Shown one piece after another: positions 32,701 to 43,259 of a DNA stretch of 64,000 bases (positions are counted from its first letter, which is position 1; the number at the start of each line of letters is the position of its first letter). This DNA is from CAYXUG01 sp964468655 (lineage in GTDB: Bacteria > Fidelibacterota > Marinisomatia > Marinisomatales > CAYXUG01). The notes below the pieces were generated by a model. That model was given only the letters and a program-made list of their open reading frames with translations, searched no databases and was not told where the DNA came from. Position numbers and translations under genes: made by a program. The DNA is taken from the NCBI GenBank assembly GCA_964468655.1, contig CAYXUG010000001.1:1-64000 (forward strand), given 5' to 3'.

Positions 32701-35700
32701 AGCCATTGGAATATGAGAAAGAATACTTTTGGAATATTCAAGCAGTATCAGATGATGGTCCCGTTGGTGGTGTGTCTGGGAATGGTTCTTTTTTCACTCC
32801 CCCACAACCGGAGATTGCACCTCCTGTAATTACGGGGATAACATTTCAAGGCGAAACAGCCCTCCCATCTGTCACTGTAGTGCTAGAGTCCGGAACCGAT
32901 CATTTTAGTTGTGCATTTTCCTGGGATGCAGAAATGGGAGATATTTTTCATGAAGAAGAAGAATTTAATTTACCCACCTATAATTATCCTGATGATGGGA
33001 ATGAAATTCCATGGGCAACATCATTCTTTGTTCAAATAGCAGCATTTGATGCTGATGATCAACCTTACGGTAATCCCACACACTTATCAGATATATTTTC
33101 AGCAGTGTCACCTGATGATCCGATTCAACCACCACCAACCCTGTCAGTATCAATTGCAGATTATGCACCCATTATGCCGGGATTTTCATGGACAAATGTT
33201 GTTGCTGCCACAAGCTACCGGTTAATTGTCAGTGGAGATGAGGAAATAGATGATGATGGTTATTTAAGTAGTGGATTTTTTGATACCAATATTTCTGGCA
33301 CCGAATTTCAATGGACACAGGATGACCAAACTCTGGATTATGAAACACCCTATTTTGCACAGGTAACCGGGTATATAGAAGAAGAAGCGAATTCAGAGCC
33401 AAGCACAATAATTAGTTTCACGACAGGCCAACGGCTGGGAGCTGGTGAGCAGCCGGTTATCAGTGTAACTGCCGAGGGTCCTGACCCCAGAATTCCAACC
33501 ATCTATTTAACAACATCTGTTACTGGCGCAGAAAATTATACCATTACTTTCAGCACAAATGAAGATATGTCAGAAGCATGGGAATCTACCGCTATCGTAA
33601 CTTTCCCATACACTTATCCGGGTGACCCTGCTTTGGTGTATACCACCACATATTATGTCGGAGTACAAGCGTTTATAGAAAGTGAAATTCACGGTTTGCC
33701 TTCAGATATTGTTGCCTACACCATAGGCAGCGAACCGGGTGCGAATGAACAACCTGTTCTTTCGGTGTCACTATCTGAGCAGGATAAGAGGTTCCCTATT
33801 TTTGATTTAATGACAGGTGTTACAGCAGCAACAGGATATCAGATCAGTTTATCATCTTCCGAAGATATGTCTGAGATATTTTGGATGTCAGATATCCTTT
33901 CGCAATTTCCTTATACCTATCCTGGTGATCCATTACTTCAATATAATACACCTTATTTTGTTCAAGCGCAGGGGTATAAGGATGAAAACCCCCACGGATT
34001 GCAGGGCGCAATTATTTCATTTACAACAGGACCAGAACCGGGAGCCGATGAACAAGCAGAAATTACCATTTCTTTTGGAGCGGAACCGCTACGGCCCATC
34101 TTTACCCTTGTTTCAACTGTAACAGGTGCTGAGGGTTATCAATTATCTATTGGAACTGAAAGTGACATGTCTGACCCCATGTGGACTTCAGATGTTGTTA
34201 CAAGTTTTCCATATTCCTATCCAAGCGGAGAACAAGCACTCGAGTACGGGAATGTTTATTATGCTAGAGCAACTGCCATAAAAAATGATTTACCCCATGG
34301 TATGCCCAGTAACGTAGTCCTGTTTCAAACACCATCAATTACGAAGCCAGTTCTGCTTGAAGCACCGCTTTTTTCATGGATTTCAACCGATCCGCCATCG
34401 TCTTCATATGAAGTTAGTGTTAGTTTAATGGAAGATATGTCTTCTATTGTTTGGCAGCAAACGGCTCAAGGTACCAATGTATCACTCCCAGATGATGTAT
34501 TGGATTGGGGAACAACCTACTACTGGCAAGTACAGGGAATTGATGGTGAAGGCAATCCATTTGGTGATCCAAGTAATACTGCATTTTTTGTGACAGCTAC
34601 CGTAGATCCGCCTGAATTAACTAGTCCTGTGAATGAACAGGTAGCCACACTGACGCCCACTTTTATGTGGGGATCAGTACCACAAGCCACGCAATATGAG
34701 ATTTCTTTATCAGAAGATGAAAGTATGTCATCTGTACTCTGGAGTGAGATAACCAGCGCAACAAATATTTCTTATCCTGTTGATGCTTTACGACTGCAGA
34801 GAGGACAGACTTACTTTTGGCGTGTACAGTCCCAGAATGGTGATGGAGACCCAATTGGTGACCCAAGTTTAGTTGCATCTGTAATTATGCCTCCACCGGT
34901 ACAGCCGCCTGATTTAATCAGTCCCGGGAACAGCGAACAGATAACAACCCTGACCCCGGCATTTTCATGGTCAACTGTAACAGAAGCAACACAGTACGAA
35001 ATATCTTTGTCAGAAGATGAAGGAATGTCATCCGTATTATGGAGCGAGGTTACGGGTGCAACGAATGCTACCTATCCTGATGATGCACTGCATCTGCAGC
35101 GTGGTCAGGCATATTACTGGCAGGTGATACCTTTGGATGAAAATGGCGACCCCTTTGAAAATGCATCCAGTAGCGTGTTCTCATTGCTTATGCCCCCGCC
35201 GGTACAGCCGCCNNNNNNNNNNNNNNNNNNNNNNNNNNNNNNNNNNNNNNNNNNNNNNNNNNNNNNNNNNNNNNNNNNNNNNNNNNNNNNNNNNNNNNNN
35301 NNNNNNNNNNNNAAAATGCATCCAGTAGCGTGTTCTCATTGCTTATGCCCCCGCCGGTACAGCCGCCGACACTTACAAGTCCTGCTAGTGGAGACATGGT
35401 ATCTTCGCTAAACCCAACCTTCACTTGGGAAGGGATCACAGAAGCCGCGCAATATGAAATCAGAGTTGCTGAGGATGAAGAAATGGGTTCATTCATCTGG
35501 AGTACTGTCACCACCGAAATTAGTGTTTCTTACCCGCAGGATGCGTTAAATCTGAATTATGCAGCTGACTATTACTGGCAGGTAGTACCGTTGGATGCTG
35601 AAGGCAACATGTTTGATGATGTTACTAGTACTGTTTTCAGTTTTCAGACACCAACAATTCAACCACCGAATCTCTTGTCTCCCGTGAATGTTGCTGTCAC

Positions 35701-37441
35701 AAGCTTAACCCCTTCTTTCTCCTGGGAGGCGGTTGAAGGTGGATCTGCTTATGCGATAACTATTGGATCTTCTGAGGATTTGTCGGAAGTAATCCTGATG
35801 GTAAATGTACAGGCAGTTGAATTTACTTACCCCGGAGACCCGCCTTTGGAAAACGAAAAGACTTATTTTTGGCGGGTTCAAGCACTTGATGCAGACGAAA
35901 ATTCTTTTGGTGAAGCGAGCAGTATTGCATCCTTCAATACACCTTCTATTGGGGAAATTTCTCTCATAGCACCGGTTGATCAAACAGTGACAAATCTTAC
36001 ACCTTCATTTTCCTGGGGGACACTTGAACTAGCTGCAAATTACACAATTACCATTTTGCTGAACGAGGAGGTAGTTTGGTCCCAGACAACTGAAACAGGT
36101 GAAGTAACCTATCCCGGGGAACCACCTTTTTCCTATGAAACGAATTATTCATGGAACGTCCAACCATTGGATGGTGATGGGAATCCCATTGCCAACAAAC
36201 CCCAGGCAACATTTACAACACCCCCATTGGTGCAGGCAATACCCACTTCTCCGGAGGGACAGATTTCTATATTAACACCCACATTTATATGGGAAGAAGC
36301 GGAAGGTGCGTCAGGATATAAATTGGAGGTAAGCAGTTCGGAAGATTTTTCAGATTTATTGTGGGACCCAACACTGGGTGTAACAAGCACGACCCATCCC
36401 GGAGATCCACCGTTGGAATATGATGTCACCTATTACTGGCGTGTCATGGCAGTGGATGCTGACGGGAATCCCATGGGGGAATGGAGTGCAGTGGTCAGTT
36501 TTACAGCATTGCTGGCAGAAGTTGTGCAGGTGATTCCAACGTCCCCGGTGGGAGAGGTTTCTACAACAACACCAAGCTTTTCATGGGAGGAAGTTGAAGG
36601 TGCATCCGGTTACAAGGTGGAATTGAGCAATGTAGAAGATTTATCTGAATTGCTTTGGAATCCCACAGTGGGTGTAACAAGCACGACCCATCCCGGAGAT
36701 CCACCGTTGGAATATGATGTCACCTATTACTGGCGTGTCATGGCAGTGGATGCTGACGGGAATCCCATAGGAGATTGGAGTGCTGTTGTCAGTTTTACCA
36801 TTACAACAGCAAATATTGTAACACTCACTTCACCTGTGAATATTGAAGTATTTTCTCTTGCACCAACTTTCTCTTGGGAAGCAATTGAAGAAGCAGCGAA
36901 ATATGGTATTATCATTGGTGGTGAGGAAGATTTTTCAACTATTCTCTGGTCCATCAATGAAATACAAACCAACAATACGCAATATCCTACATCCGGTGTT
37001 ACATCATTGGAATTCGGGAATACCTATTTCTGGCGTGTTTTTGCCATTGATGCGGACGGTAATCCATTGGGTGATTTAAGTGCTATCGCTTCCTTTACTA
37101 TTTCAGCAGCGTTGATTCCTGAACTGACATCCCCGGTAAACACCCAGGTGGAAACATTAACACCTGTTTTTGGCTGGTCGGAAGTAAATGGAGCTGCATC
37201 TTATTTAATCATGGTAAGCAGTGCAGAAGATTTTTCTGAAATTACATATCAAGCCACTGTTGAAGGTACAGGCACGACCTATCCTGTATCAGGAGCAGCA
37301 CCGCTGGATTATGAACAAACCTATTATTGGAGAGTACAGGCGCAAGATGCTGAAGGAAATACCTTGGGAGACTTCAGCGCTACAGCATTTTTTATTACAC
37401 CGTCATCAGAAATCGAAATTACAATTGATTATGGACCTTAA
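29766..37441 (+). CDS. Giant secreted FN3-like repeat protein without a sorting domain
   Basis: A signal peptide (about 1-32, ending LIAQ) is followed by a unique N-terminal domain (33-200) and at least 23 FN3-like repeats. Each repeat has a P-x-F-x-W strand, a YEI-type strand and a YYWRVQALD strand. ATG codons at 29766 and 29769 are both possible starts. The gene crosses the 100-N gap at 35213-35312; 55 bp on each side of the gap are identical and in the same phase, so joining them gives one continuous frame of about 2500 residues. The C-terminus (SSEIEITIDYGP) has no T9SS domain, unlike the three giant proteins upstream. It lies in an operon with a lipoprotein, a CsgG-like/FecR protein and a beta-barrel. 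Probably an extracellular or outer-membrane-associated fibre exported by another route. Confidence 0.75.
35213..35312. other. Assembly gap (100 N) flanked by identical 55-bp ends
   Basis: The 55 bp before the gap (35158-35212) and after it (35313-35367) are identical. This is what two contigs sharing one 55-bp assembly overlap would give, or a collapsed tandem repeat. Either way the gene is probably intact. Confidence 0.95.
36375..36768 (+). repeat. Two identical 100-bp segments in adjacent FN3-like repeats
   Basis: Positions 36375-36474 and 36669-36768 are identical over 100 bp, offset by 294 bp (98 codons). Both encode GVTSTTHPGDPPLEYDV and the following YYWRVMAVDADGNP. This indicates very recent duplication or gene conversion. 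Confidence 0.75.
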
Positions 37442-37446
37442 TTATA

Positions 37447-40326
37447 ATGAATAGAACAATAACCATAATTGCATTGCTGCTGGCGTTTATTTTACCTCTT
37501 TCGGCTCAAAAGTTGAATGTAGCTGTCATTCAATTTGAATCTGAAAAGATTTCTAAGTCTCGTGTTAGAAGTCTCACAGATAGATTAAGAACAGAACTTG
37601 AGGATGCGGGCATTTATAATGTAATGGATAAAAAATCCATGGAAGATATTCTTGATGAGGGAGATTTTGAGTACGATGATTGTATATCAACCGATTGTGC
37701 TATTGAAGTGGGTATAATAGTTGGGTCTGATAGAATCATCACCGGCAGTATGAGCAGAGCTGATAAATCGTATACAATAAGTGCATCTATAATTGACATC
37801 GAATCAGGCAAGATTATAAATCAGCATTCTATTGATTGTTCCTGCCCGCTTCAAACTTTCCGGACAGAAACCATATTGCAAATGGCAGCTGCTTTATCTG
37901 TAATAAATGAACCAGAACCGATACCGCAGGAAGTGCAGATTGAATTAACCACCCCCGAAAATGGTGAGCAGGTTACCACTTTATTACCAGCATTTTCATG
38001 GTTAGCAGTAACGGGGGCCATTCAATATGAAATTTCTCTTTCTGAAAATGAAGGTATGTCAACTGCAATGCTTACAACAATTATGATATGGAATGAGATA
38101 ACCAATGAGACGAATATTGCATATTCGGATGATGCATTACCTCTTCAGCGGGGGAAGACATATTATTGGCAGGTGATTCCTTTGGATGAAAATGGTGACC
38201 CACTGGTAAATATGGGTAGCGCGGTCTTTTCAGTCCTTATGCCCCCACCGATACAGCCGCCTGATTTGATCAGTCCCGGGAATGGTGAACAAGTCACTAC
38301 CTTAACACTGGAATTTTCCTGGTCATCAGTAAAAGCAGTAACTCAGTATGAGTTTTCTATTTATAAGGATGAAGAATTATTTTCAGTATTGTGGAGTGAG
38401 GCAACTAACAATTTGAGATTGGTTTATCCGAGCGATGCACCTCAATTGAAACAGGGAAATTCATATTATTGGCAAGTGAAACCATTGGATGAAAATGGTG
38501 AGCCTTTTGAAAATGCGGCAAGTGCTGTATTCTCATTTTTCATTCCTTTACCAATACAGCCGGCCGAAATAATCAGTCCGGAGAATGGTGAACAGGTAAC
38601 CACTTTAAAGCCGGCATTTTCGTGGTTACCTGTTACGGAAGCGACACAGTATGAGATTTTTCTATCTGAGGAAAAAAGTATGTCACCCGTTTTATGGAGT
38701 GCGATAACCGGTACAACTAATATTATTTATCAGGCCGAAAAATTGCCTCTAAAGGGAGGACAGACGTACTACTGGCAGGTACAATCGCAGGATGGTGATG
38801 GAAATTCAATTGGTGAACCGAGTACAGTTGTATCATTTCTCATACCTTTGCCAGTGCAGCCGCCTGATTTAATCAGTCCGGGAAATGGGGAACAGGTAGC
38901 CACATTAACGCCTGAATTTTCATGGTCATCTGTAAAAGCGGCAGCCCGGTATGAGTTCTCTCTATACGAGGATGAAGAGATGTCATCGGTGTTGTGGAGA
39001 TTTGAAAAGGGAGAAACAAATCTTACCTATCCAGCCGATGCTGTGAGTCTGAAGCGCGGTCCGAATTATTACTGGCAAGTTATTCCTTTGGATGCTGAAG
39101 GCAATAAATTTGCTGAAGGAGCAAGTATTGTTTCAACCTTTGGTATTAAAGAAATTCCTAAGTTAAAACAGAGAAAATTGAAAATTGAAAAACCATCTGA
39201 GAGGCCTGTTAGTGTCGTAAACAAAGTGATTGGAGATTTAGAAAAGGACAGAGTAGCAGATCCGGGGTGGAAAACAGCAGCCTGGGGAGATCAGCTTTAC
39301 AATAAAGACAAGGTTAAAACAGGTGATGAGTCATTTGCGTCTCTTATGTTTCTTGATCGAACACAAATGAAAATAAGAGAAAATACAGTATTCTCCATTG
39401 AAGCTGAACGTACAGGAAAAAAGTCATTAAGCACTCATCTCAAGGTGGATAAAGGGGATATGTGGATGAAGGTTCCTAAAACCGGCTCATCATTCAGAAT
39501 TGAAACACCCACCTCTGTGGCATCCGTAAAGGGGACGGAGTTCAGTCTTCTGGTAGAAGAAGATGGTACCACCCACTTAACAGTGATTGAGGGTACAGTT
39601 GAATTCATGAATGAGATGGGTAAAATCTTAGTAGAGGAAATGACAACCAGCATTGTCGCCTTGGATGTACCTCCTTCGCCTCCCAAAAAAGTGGATAAGA
39701 AAACAATTAAGGAAATAAAAGAAAAAGTGGATGTGAAAGAAGAATTTAAATTGAAATTAAGTGAATCAAAACCCGGGGCAAAGGAAGTAGGGACCGAATA
39801 CAATTTTACTGTTGAATATCTGAATATTAAGTTCAATACCGCTATACAAACTTTTAAGGGAGAGGTGATAGCCAAAGGAAGTGAAGGTTTCCAGTTATCA
39901 TCTGATGGCGGATCATCATGGCTGGATGAAGTTATTGTGACTCTCAATAAAGGTAAGGGTATTTTTAAAGGGAAGGGAACGACTCAAGGGAAAAAAACTA
40001 TTTCTGTAACAGCGGCGAAAGTATCTCCCGCAAGATTGGAATTTGATATGAAACAGTCCAAGGAAACTGTTGCCAGAATTAATACAAAAGCTACAAAAGC
40101 GCTTGAGAAAATAGACCCGGACATTGTGTCAAAAATCGGGAACAAAAAAATGAAAGGTGGATCTGTTTCACGGGGAGCAGGTAATGTGGAAGATGTTCTC
40201 GAAAAAGTTGATTCAGGTGAGTATGAAATAATTGCTCAAGAAGTTATTGAAAATCCCGATGGTTCTGTTAGGGTTATAATGCGAGTAAAAAGGCAATCTA
40301 GCGGTAAAGGTGCAAAAGGCGGATGA
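37447..40326 (+). CDS. CsgG/LpoB-like + FN3 + FecR-domain protein
   Basis: A 959-residue protein with a cleavable signal peptide (ending LSAQ, no lipobox). Residues 22-150 resemble the periplasmic alpha/beta domain of CsgG/LpoB-type proteins (LNVAVIQFES, LRTELEDAG, the ITGSMSRADKSYTIS region). Residues 164-565 are four FN3-like repeats nearly identical to those of the upstream gene. Residues about 585-745 form a FecR domain (GDQLYNKDKVKTGDESFA, FRIETPTSVASVKGTEFSL, VIEGTVEF). The remaining tail is Lys-rich and of unknown fold. It lies five bases after the FN3 gene and overlaps the barrel gene by four bases (ATGA), so all are translated together. The combination suggests a periplasmic assembly or sensing component for the FN3 protein; that is inference. 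Confidence 0.75.
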   Translation: MNRTITIIALLLAFILPLSAQKLNVAVIQFESEKISKSRVRSLTDRLRTELEDAGIYNVMDKKSMEDILDEGDFEYDDCISTDCAIEVGIIVGSDRIITGSMSRADKSYTISASIIDIESGKIINQHSIDCSCPLQTFRTETILQMAAALSVINEPEPIPQEVQIELTTPENGEQVTTLLPAFSWLAVTGAIQYEISLSENEGMSTAMLTTIMIWNEITNETNIAYSDDALPLQRGKTYYWQVIPLDENGDPLVNMGSAVFSVLMPPPIQPPDLISPGNGEQVTTLTLEFSWSSVKAVTQYEFSIYKDEELFSVLWSEATNNLRLVYPSDAPQLKQGNSYYWQVKPLDENGEPFENAASAVFSFFIPLPIQPAEIISPENGEQVTTLKPAFSWLPVTEATQYEIFLSEEKSMSPVLWSAITGTTNIIYQAEKLPLKGGQTYYWQVQSQDGDGNSIGEPSTVVSFLIPLPVQPPDLISPGNGEQVATLTPEFSWSSVKAAARYEFSLYEDEEMSSVLWRFEKGETNLTYPADAVSLKRGPNYYWQVIPLDAEGNKFAEGASIVSTFGIKEIPKLKQRKLKIEKPSERPVSVVNKVIGDLEKDRVADPGWKTAAWGDQLYNKDKVKTGDESFASLMFLDRTQMKIRENTVFSIEAERTGKKSLSTHLKVDKGDMWMKVPKTGSSFRIETPTSVASVKGTEFSLLVEEDGTTHLTVIEGTVEFMNEMGKILVEEMTTSIVALDVPPSPPKKVDKKTIKEIKEKVDVKEEFKLKLSESKPGAKEVGTEYNFTVEYLNIKFNTAIQTFKGEVIAKGSEGFQLSSDGGSSWLDEVIVTLNKGKGIFKGKGTTQGKKTISVTAAKVSPARLEFDMKQSKETVARINTKATKALEKIDPDIVSKIGNKKMKGGSVSRGAGNVEDVLEKVDSGEYEIIAQEVIENPDGSVRVIMRVKRQSSGKGAKGG

Positions 40327-43130
40327 GCATTCTTTATACATATAGTGATAGAAGATTGTTTTTCTTAATCGTAACATTCATGCTATTGCTTACAGCAGGT
40401 TACGGTCAGAAGGGAGATTACATCAAACCGAATATTCTCCACAGTCCGGTAACAGGCATATTTGAAGGTCAAACCATAACAATTGAAGCAGTGGTAACAG
40501 ATAACCAGGAAGTTGAAGAAGTTATTCTTTATTACAGAAACCGCGGCGAAGAGTATTATAAATACCTGTCAATGGAACTTGAATTTAATAATTACATCCT
40601 CGACATCCCGGAAGAAGACATAGATACTACCGGTGTGGAATATTACATTGAAGCAAGGGACGCCTCTGACAACAGGGCTTTTTCTCCTGTGTTTGATCCG
40701 GAGGACGATCCTCATTTTGTCAAGTATATTCCACTTGCGTTGTCCAGAGGACCCGAACTTCTCCTGTTGAATCCTGAACCCAATTCTGTTGTGGATAATG
40801 GCCATCAAGTAATTGTGATTTCCATTTATGATACGGATGATGATGTAGATCCCACAACCGGCAGTCTCATTATTGATGGTGTTGATGTAACTCATGATGC
40901 CATTATCACCCATGATCTTGTTACGTATACTCCATTTGTTAATTTCCCGGTAGGAAAACATACAGTAGAATTCTTTATCATGGATGAAGTTGGGAATATG
41001 TCCCTTCTTGAATATTGGTTATTTACTGTTGAGGAAATTATTATAAAGAAACCATTCTGGGCGGACGCAAAAATTAAAGGGGCTATCAACTTTGATTCTG
41101 AATTTGATACCTTTATCGGGAAAGATCAGCCGGAAAACCGGCCCAAGGATACACAGAAGCCAAAATTCAAATTTTCCTATACCAAGGATAATTATAAAGT
41201 ATCTGTCGCCATGTCGATGAGTAAACACTTTGATGGCCTTGCAAACAGTATTGATGCCCGGAGGCAGCCGTTGGGTAGATTCAAATTTGCAGTTGAAGTT
41301 CCCTATTTCACTCTGAAAGGCGGTGACCAGAATCCCAATTTTTCTGAACTGACGTTAAAAGGCGCCAGAATTCGAGGTCTCATTGGGGAGGCAAGATATA
41401 AGGGGTTTGGTGTAACAGGTATATATGGAAAAGCAAAGAATATGATCACTTCTTTGACGGATCTGCTTGATACAGTAACGGATACGGTTTACACGTCTGC
41501 ACCAACCTTTGAATGGGCTGAATGGGCCGATCAGTTCGAGGGTGACACACTTTATCAACTGCAAATTAGTGAAGATGAATCGTTCTCAATACCATTGGAG
41601 GATGTAATTCAAGCAGAAGCCAGTTTTGTATATCCAAATTCTTCAGATTTGAATATTGGTACTATCTACTATTGGCGTGTGAGACCACTGGATGAATTTG
41701 AAAATCCGGTGGAGGATTGGAGTTTGATAACAAGTTTTCTTGTTAAAGATCCAACATCAGGAGAAAATACAACTGTTAGTAAAACAACAAGAGAATTCGA
41801 CCACAGTAAAGGTACTTTCAAAAGAACGATGTGGGGAGTTAACACGACTTATGGGAAGAAAGACCTCTTTGAAGTGGGGGTAAATTTTCTGCAGGTTTCA
41901 GATGACACCACCTCTTTTGAAGATGATCATTTCGGTGATTTTACTCAACTTGATACGGATAGAAGAAGTAAATACAAGGCCCAGTGGAATCGTGCCGTTG
42001 GATTAAACGGGCGGCTTGCCATGTTTGGGTCAGAAGTTAAAGCATACTGGGCTACATCTGTAATTCATCAAGATATTATAAGCGACGGACTAATTGAAGC
42101 CCTCTGGGCCCCCGATGCAAGTATGATGGAGAACCTAAAAAATGGCGCGCTTCTGGTGGAATGGTCCTCCAGAACTCCTTTCGCCGATTTCAAAGGAACT
42201 TATAAAAGGACACCGGAAAAATTTAACTCTTTAGGAAATGCATCAGTACAGACAGATATCACCGGATTCAAAATAGACGGACGGACCAAATTGTTTAGTA
42301 ACCAGATCATGCTCTCAGGCGGATATGAGACTCAACATGATAATTTGGATAAACTATTAAAACAACAGACAACCACAAATCAGACCTATTCGGGAACCAT
42401 GAACCTTGGTTTTTCCAATCTGCCGGGAGTAAACCTGGGATATCGATTGATGAAGAGAGCTGGTGCAGCAGACATCCCTGTCTTTGTTCAAGGTGATACC
42501 GTTTTCACTGTAGCGGATACCTCTGAACTTAAACTCAGCAATGACCAGACATCCACCATCACTGTTGGTCCCTCGTACAGTCTAAAATTAGGGGGAACTG
42601 AACTGGGACTTTCCGGCAATGTTATGTTAATGGCATTTGATGACCAAAACAATTCTTCTGCAAATTTCAACAGTAATTCTTATATGGGGGCAGTTTCGTT
42701 ATCATTTCCCAACGCACTTTCCATAAACCTCGGGTATGGCATTTCAGAGAATATCCCCAGTGAAGGATCAGAGACTGTTTTTAATATGATCAATGGAAAA
42801 GTGGGATACTCACTTTTTGACAAAAAATTAAAACTTTATCTTGGTACAAGTATTGTAGAGGGATTTAAAGCAGGTAATGGATCTTTTGATAACGGAGAAG
42901 ATTTTGTTGATGAAGATGAGAGTGATGAGTACGAAGATGGTGAATCGTTTACAGATAAGAATGAAATAGACAATAATAAATTTAATATGAGTTTTGGTTT
43001 TCAGTATAAAATATCAAAAAATCAGGTTATCGGCTTAGATATCGGAAGAGTATCAGTGGGCGATGCCCTCGATTCGTCAAAGGATTACTCTGAAATCAAG
43101 GGTAAGATAAAGTATAAATATACACTCTAA
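40323..43130 (+). CDS. Predicted outer-membrane beta-barrel protein with nested FN3
   Basis: A 935-residue protein with a signal peptide (ending AGYGQ). Residues about 35-235 are two Ig-like domains (FEGQTITIEAVVTDNQEVEE; PNSVVDNGHQVIVISIYDTD). From about 240 to the end the sequence alternates short amphipathic strands and turns, typical of outer-membrane barrels, and ends in a strand with terminal YKYTL. An FN3-like domain (residues about 390-476, PTFEWAEW ... IYYWRVRPLDE) is inserted within the barrel region, most likely in a surface loop. Start and stop overlap the upstream FecR gene by ATGA. It may be the outer-membrane partner, or the export pore, of the operon. No named barrel family recognised. 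Confidence 0.7.
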   Translation: MSILYTYSDRRLFFLIVTFMLLLTAGYGQKGDYIKPNILHSPVTGIFEGQTITIEAVVTDNQEVEEVILYYRNRGEEYYKYLSMELEFNNYILDIPEEDIDTTGVEYYIEARDASDNRAFSPVFDPEDDPHFVKYIPLALSRGPELLLLNPEPNSVVDNGHQVIVISIYDTDDDVDPTTGSLIIDGVDVTHDAIITHDLVTYTPFVNFPVGKHTVEFFIMDEVGNMSLLEYWLFTVEEIIIKKPFWADAKIKGAINFDSEFDTFIGKDQPENRPKDTQKPKFKFSYTKDNYKVSVAMSMSKHFDGLANSIDARRQPLGRFKFAVEVPYFTLKGGDQNPNFSELTLKGARIRGLIGEARYKGFGVTGIYGKAKNMITSLTDLLDTVTDTVYTSAPTFEWAEWADQFEGDTLYQLQISEDESFSIPLEDVIQAEASFVYPNSSDLNIGTIYYWRVRPLDEFENPVEDWSLITSFLVKDPTSGENTTVSKTTREFDHSKGTFKRTMWGVNTTYGKKDLFEVGVNFLQVSDDTTSFEDDHFGDFTQLDTDRRSKYKAQWNRAVGLNGRLAMFGSEVKAYWATSVIHQDIISDGLIEALWAPDASMMENLKNGALLVEWSSRTPFADFKGTYKRTPEKFNSLGNASVQTDITGFKIDGRTKLFSNQIMLSGGYETQHDNLDKLLKQQTTTNQTYSGTMNLGFSNLPGVNLGYRLMKRAGAADIPVFVQGDTVFTVADTSELKLSNDQTSTITVGPSYSLKLGGTELGLSGNVMLMAFDDQNNSSANFNSNSYMGAVSLSFPNALSINLGYGISENIPSEGSETVFNMINGKVGYSLFDKKLKLYLGTSIVEGFKAGNGSFDNGEDFVDEDESDEYEDGESFTDKNEIDNNKFNMSFGFQYKISKNQVIGLDIGRVSVGDALDSSKDYSEIKGKIKYKYTL

Positions 43131-43138
43131 AACCGGAT

Positions 43139-43170
43139 AATTTAGTGCTTGTGGTTATACTAAATTTTTT
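43139..43170 (+). terminator. Probable terminator of the FN3/FecR/barrel operon
   Basis: AATTTAGT (43139-43146) pairs perfectly with ACTAAATT (43159-43166) and runs into further T residues. The stem is AT-rich, so strength is uncertain, but its place just after the last operon gene fits. Confidence 0.5.
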
Positions 43171-43193
43171 ATGAAATTACAATATATCTAAGA

Positions 43194-43222
43194 TTTACTT
43201 GAAGGTTAAATTAATGTATAAT
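43194..43222 (+). promoter_or_regulatory. Sigma-70-like promoter
   Basis: TTTACT (4 of 6 to the -35), a 17-bp spacer and a consensus TATAAT at 43217-43222. The ATG at 43260 follows with AGGAGA as Shine-Dalgarno. Confidence 0.5.
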
Positions 43223-43223
43223 A

Positions 43224-43239
43224 TTTGTAAAATTACAAA
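43224..43239. promoter_or_regulatory. Inverted repeat over the predicted start of transcription
   Basis: TTTGTA-AAAT-TACAAA is a 6-bp inverted repeat directly after the TATAAT box, so it overlaps the predicted +1. It could be an operator or simply a weak leader hairpin. Confidence 0.35.
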
Positions 43240-43259
43240 ACGAAGGAGATAAATAAACA

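Larger units (their letters stand above)
34600..39140 (+). repeat. FN3-like repeats shared by two neighbouring genes
   Basis: Units of about 300 bp at 34608-35205 in the giant FN3 gene and 37936-39140 in the next gene are alike at DNA level. They encode the recurring strings PPDLISPGN, GEQVTTLTP, QYEISLSED, YYWQV and PLDENGDP. The similarity is much higher than between neighbouring repeats of the same protein elsewhere, which suggests recombination between the two genes. Confidence 0.65.

Noticed and set aside
35330..37441. Apparent separate 703-codon gene after the third gap
   Set aside because: Its first residues repeat the end of the preceding segment, with no signal peptide or Shine-Dalgarno; it continues the FN3 gene.
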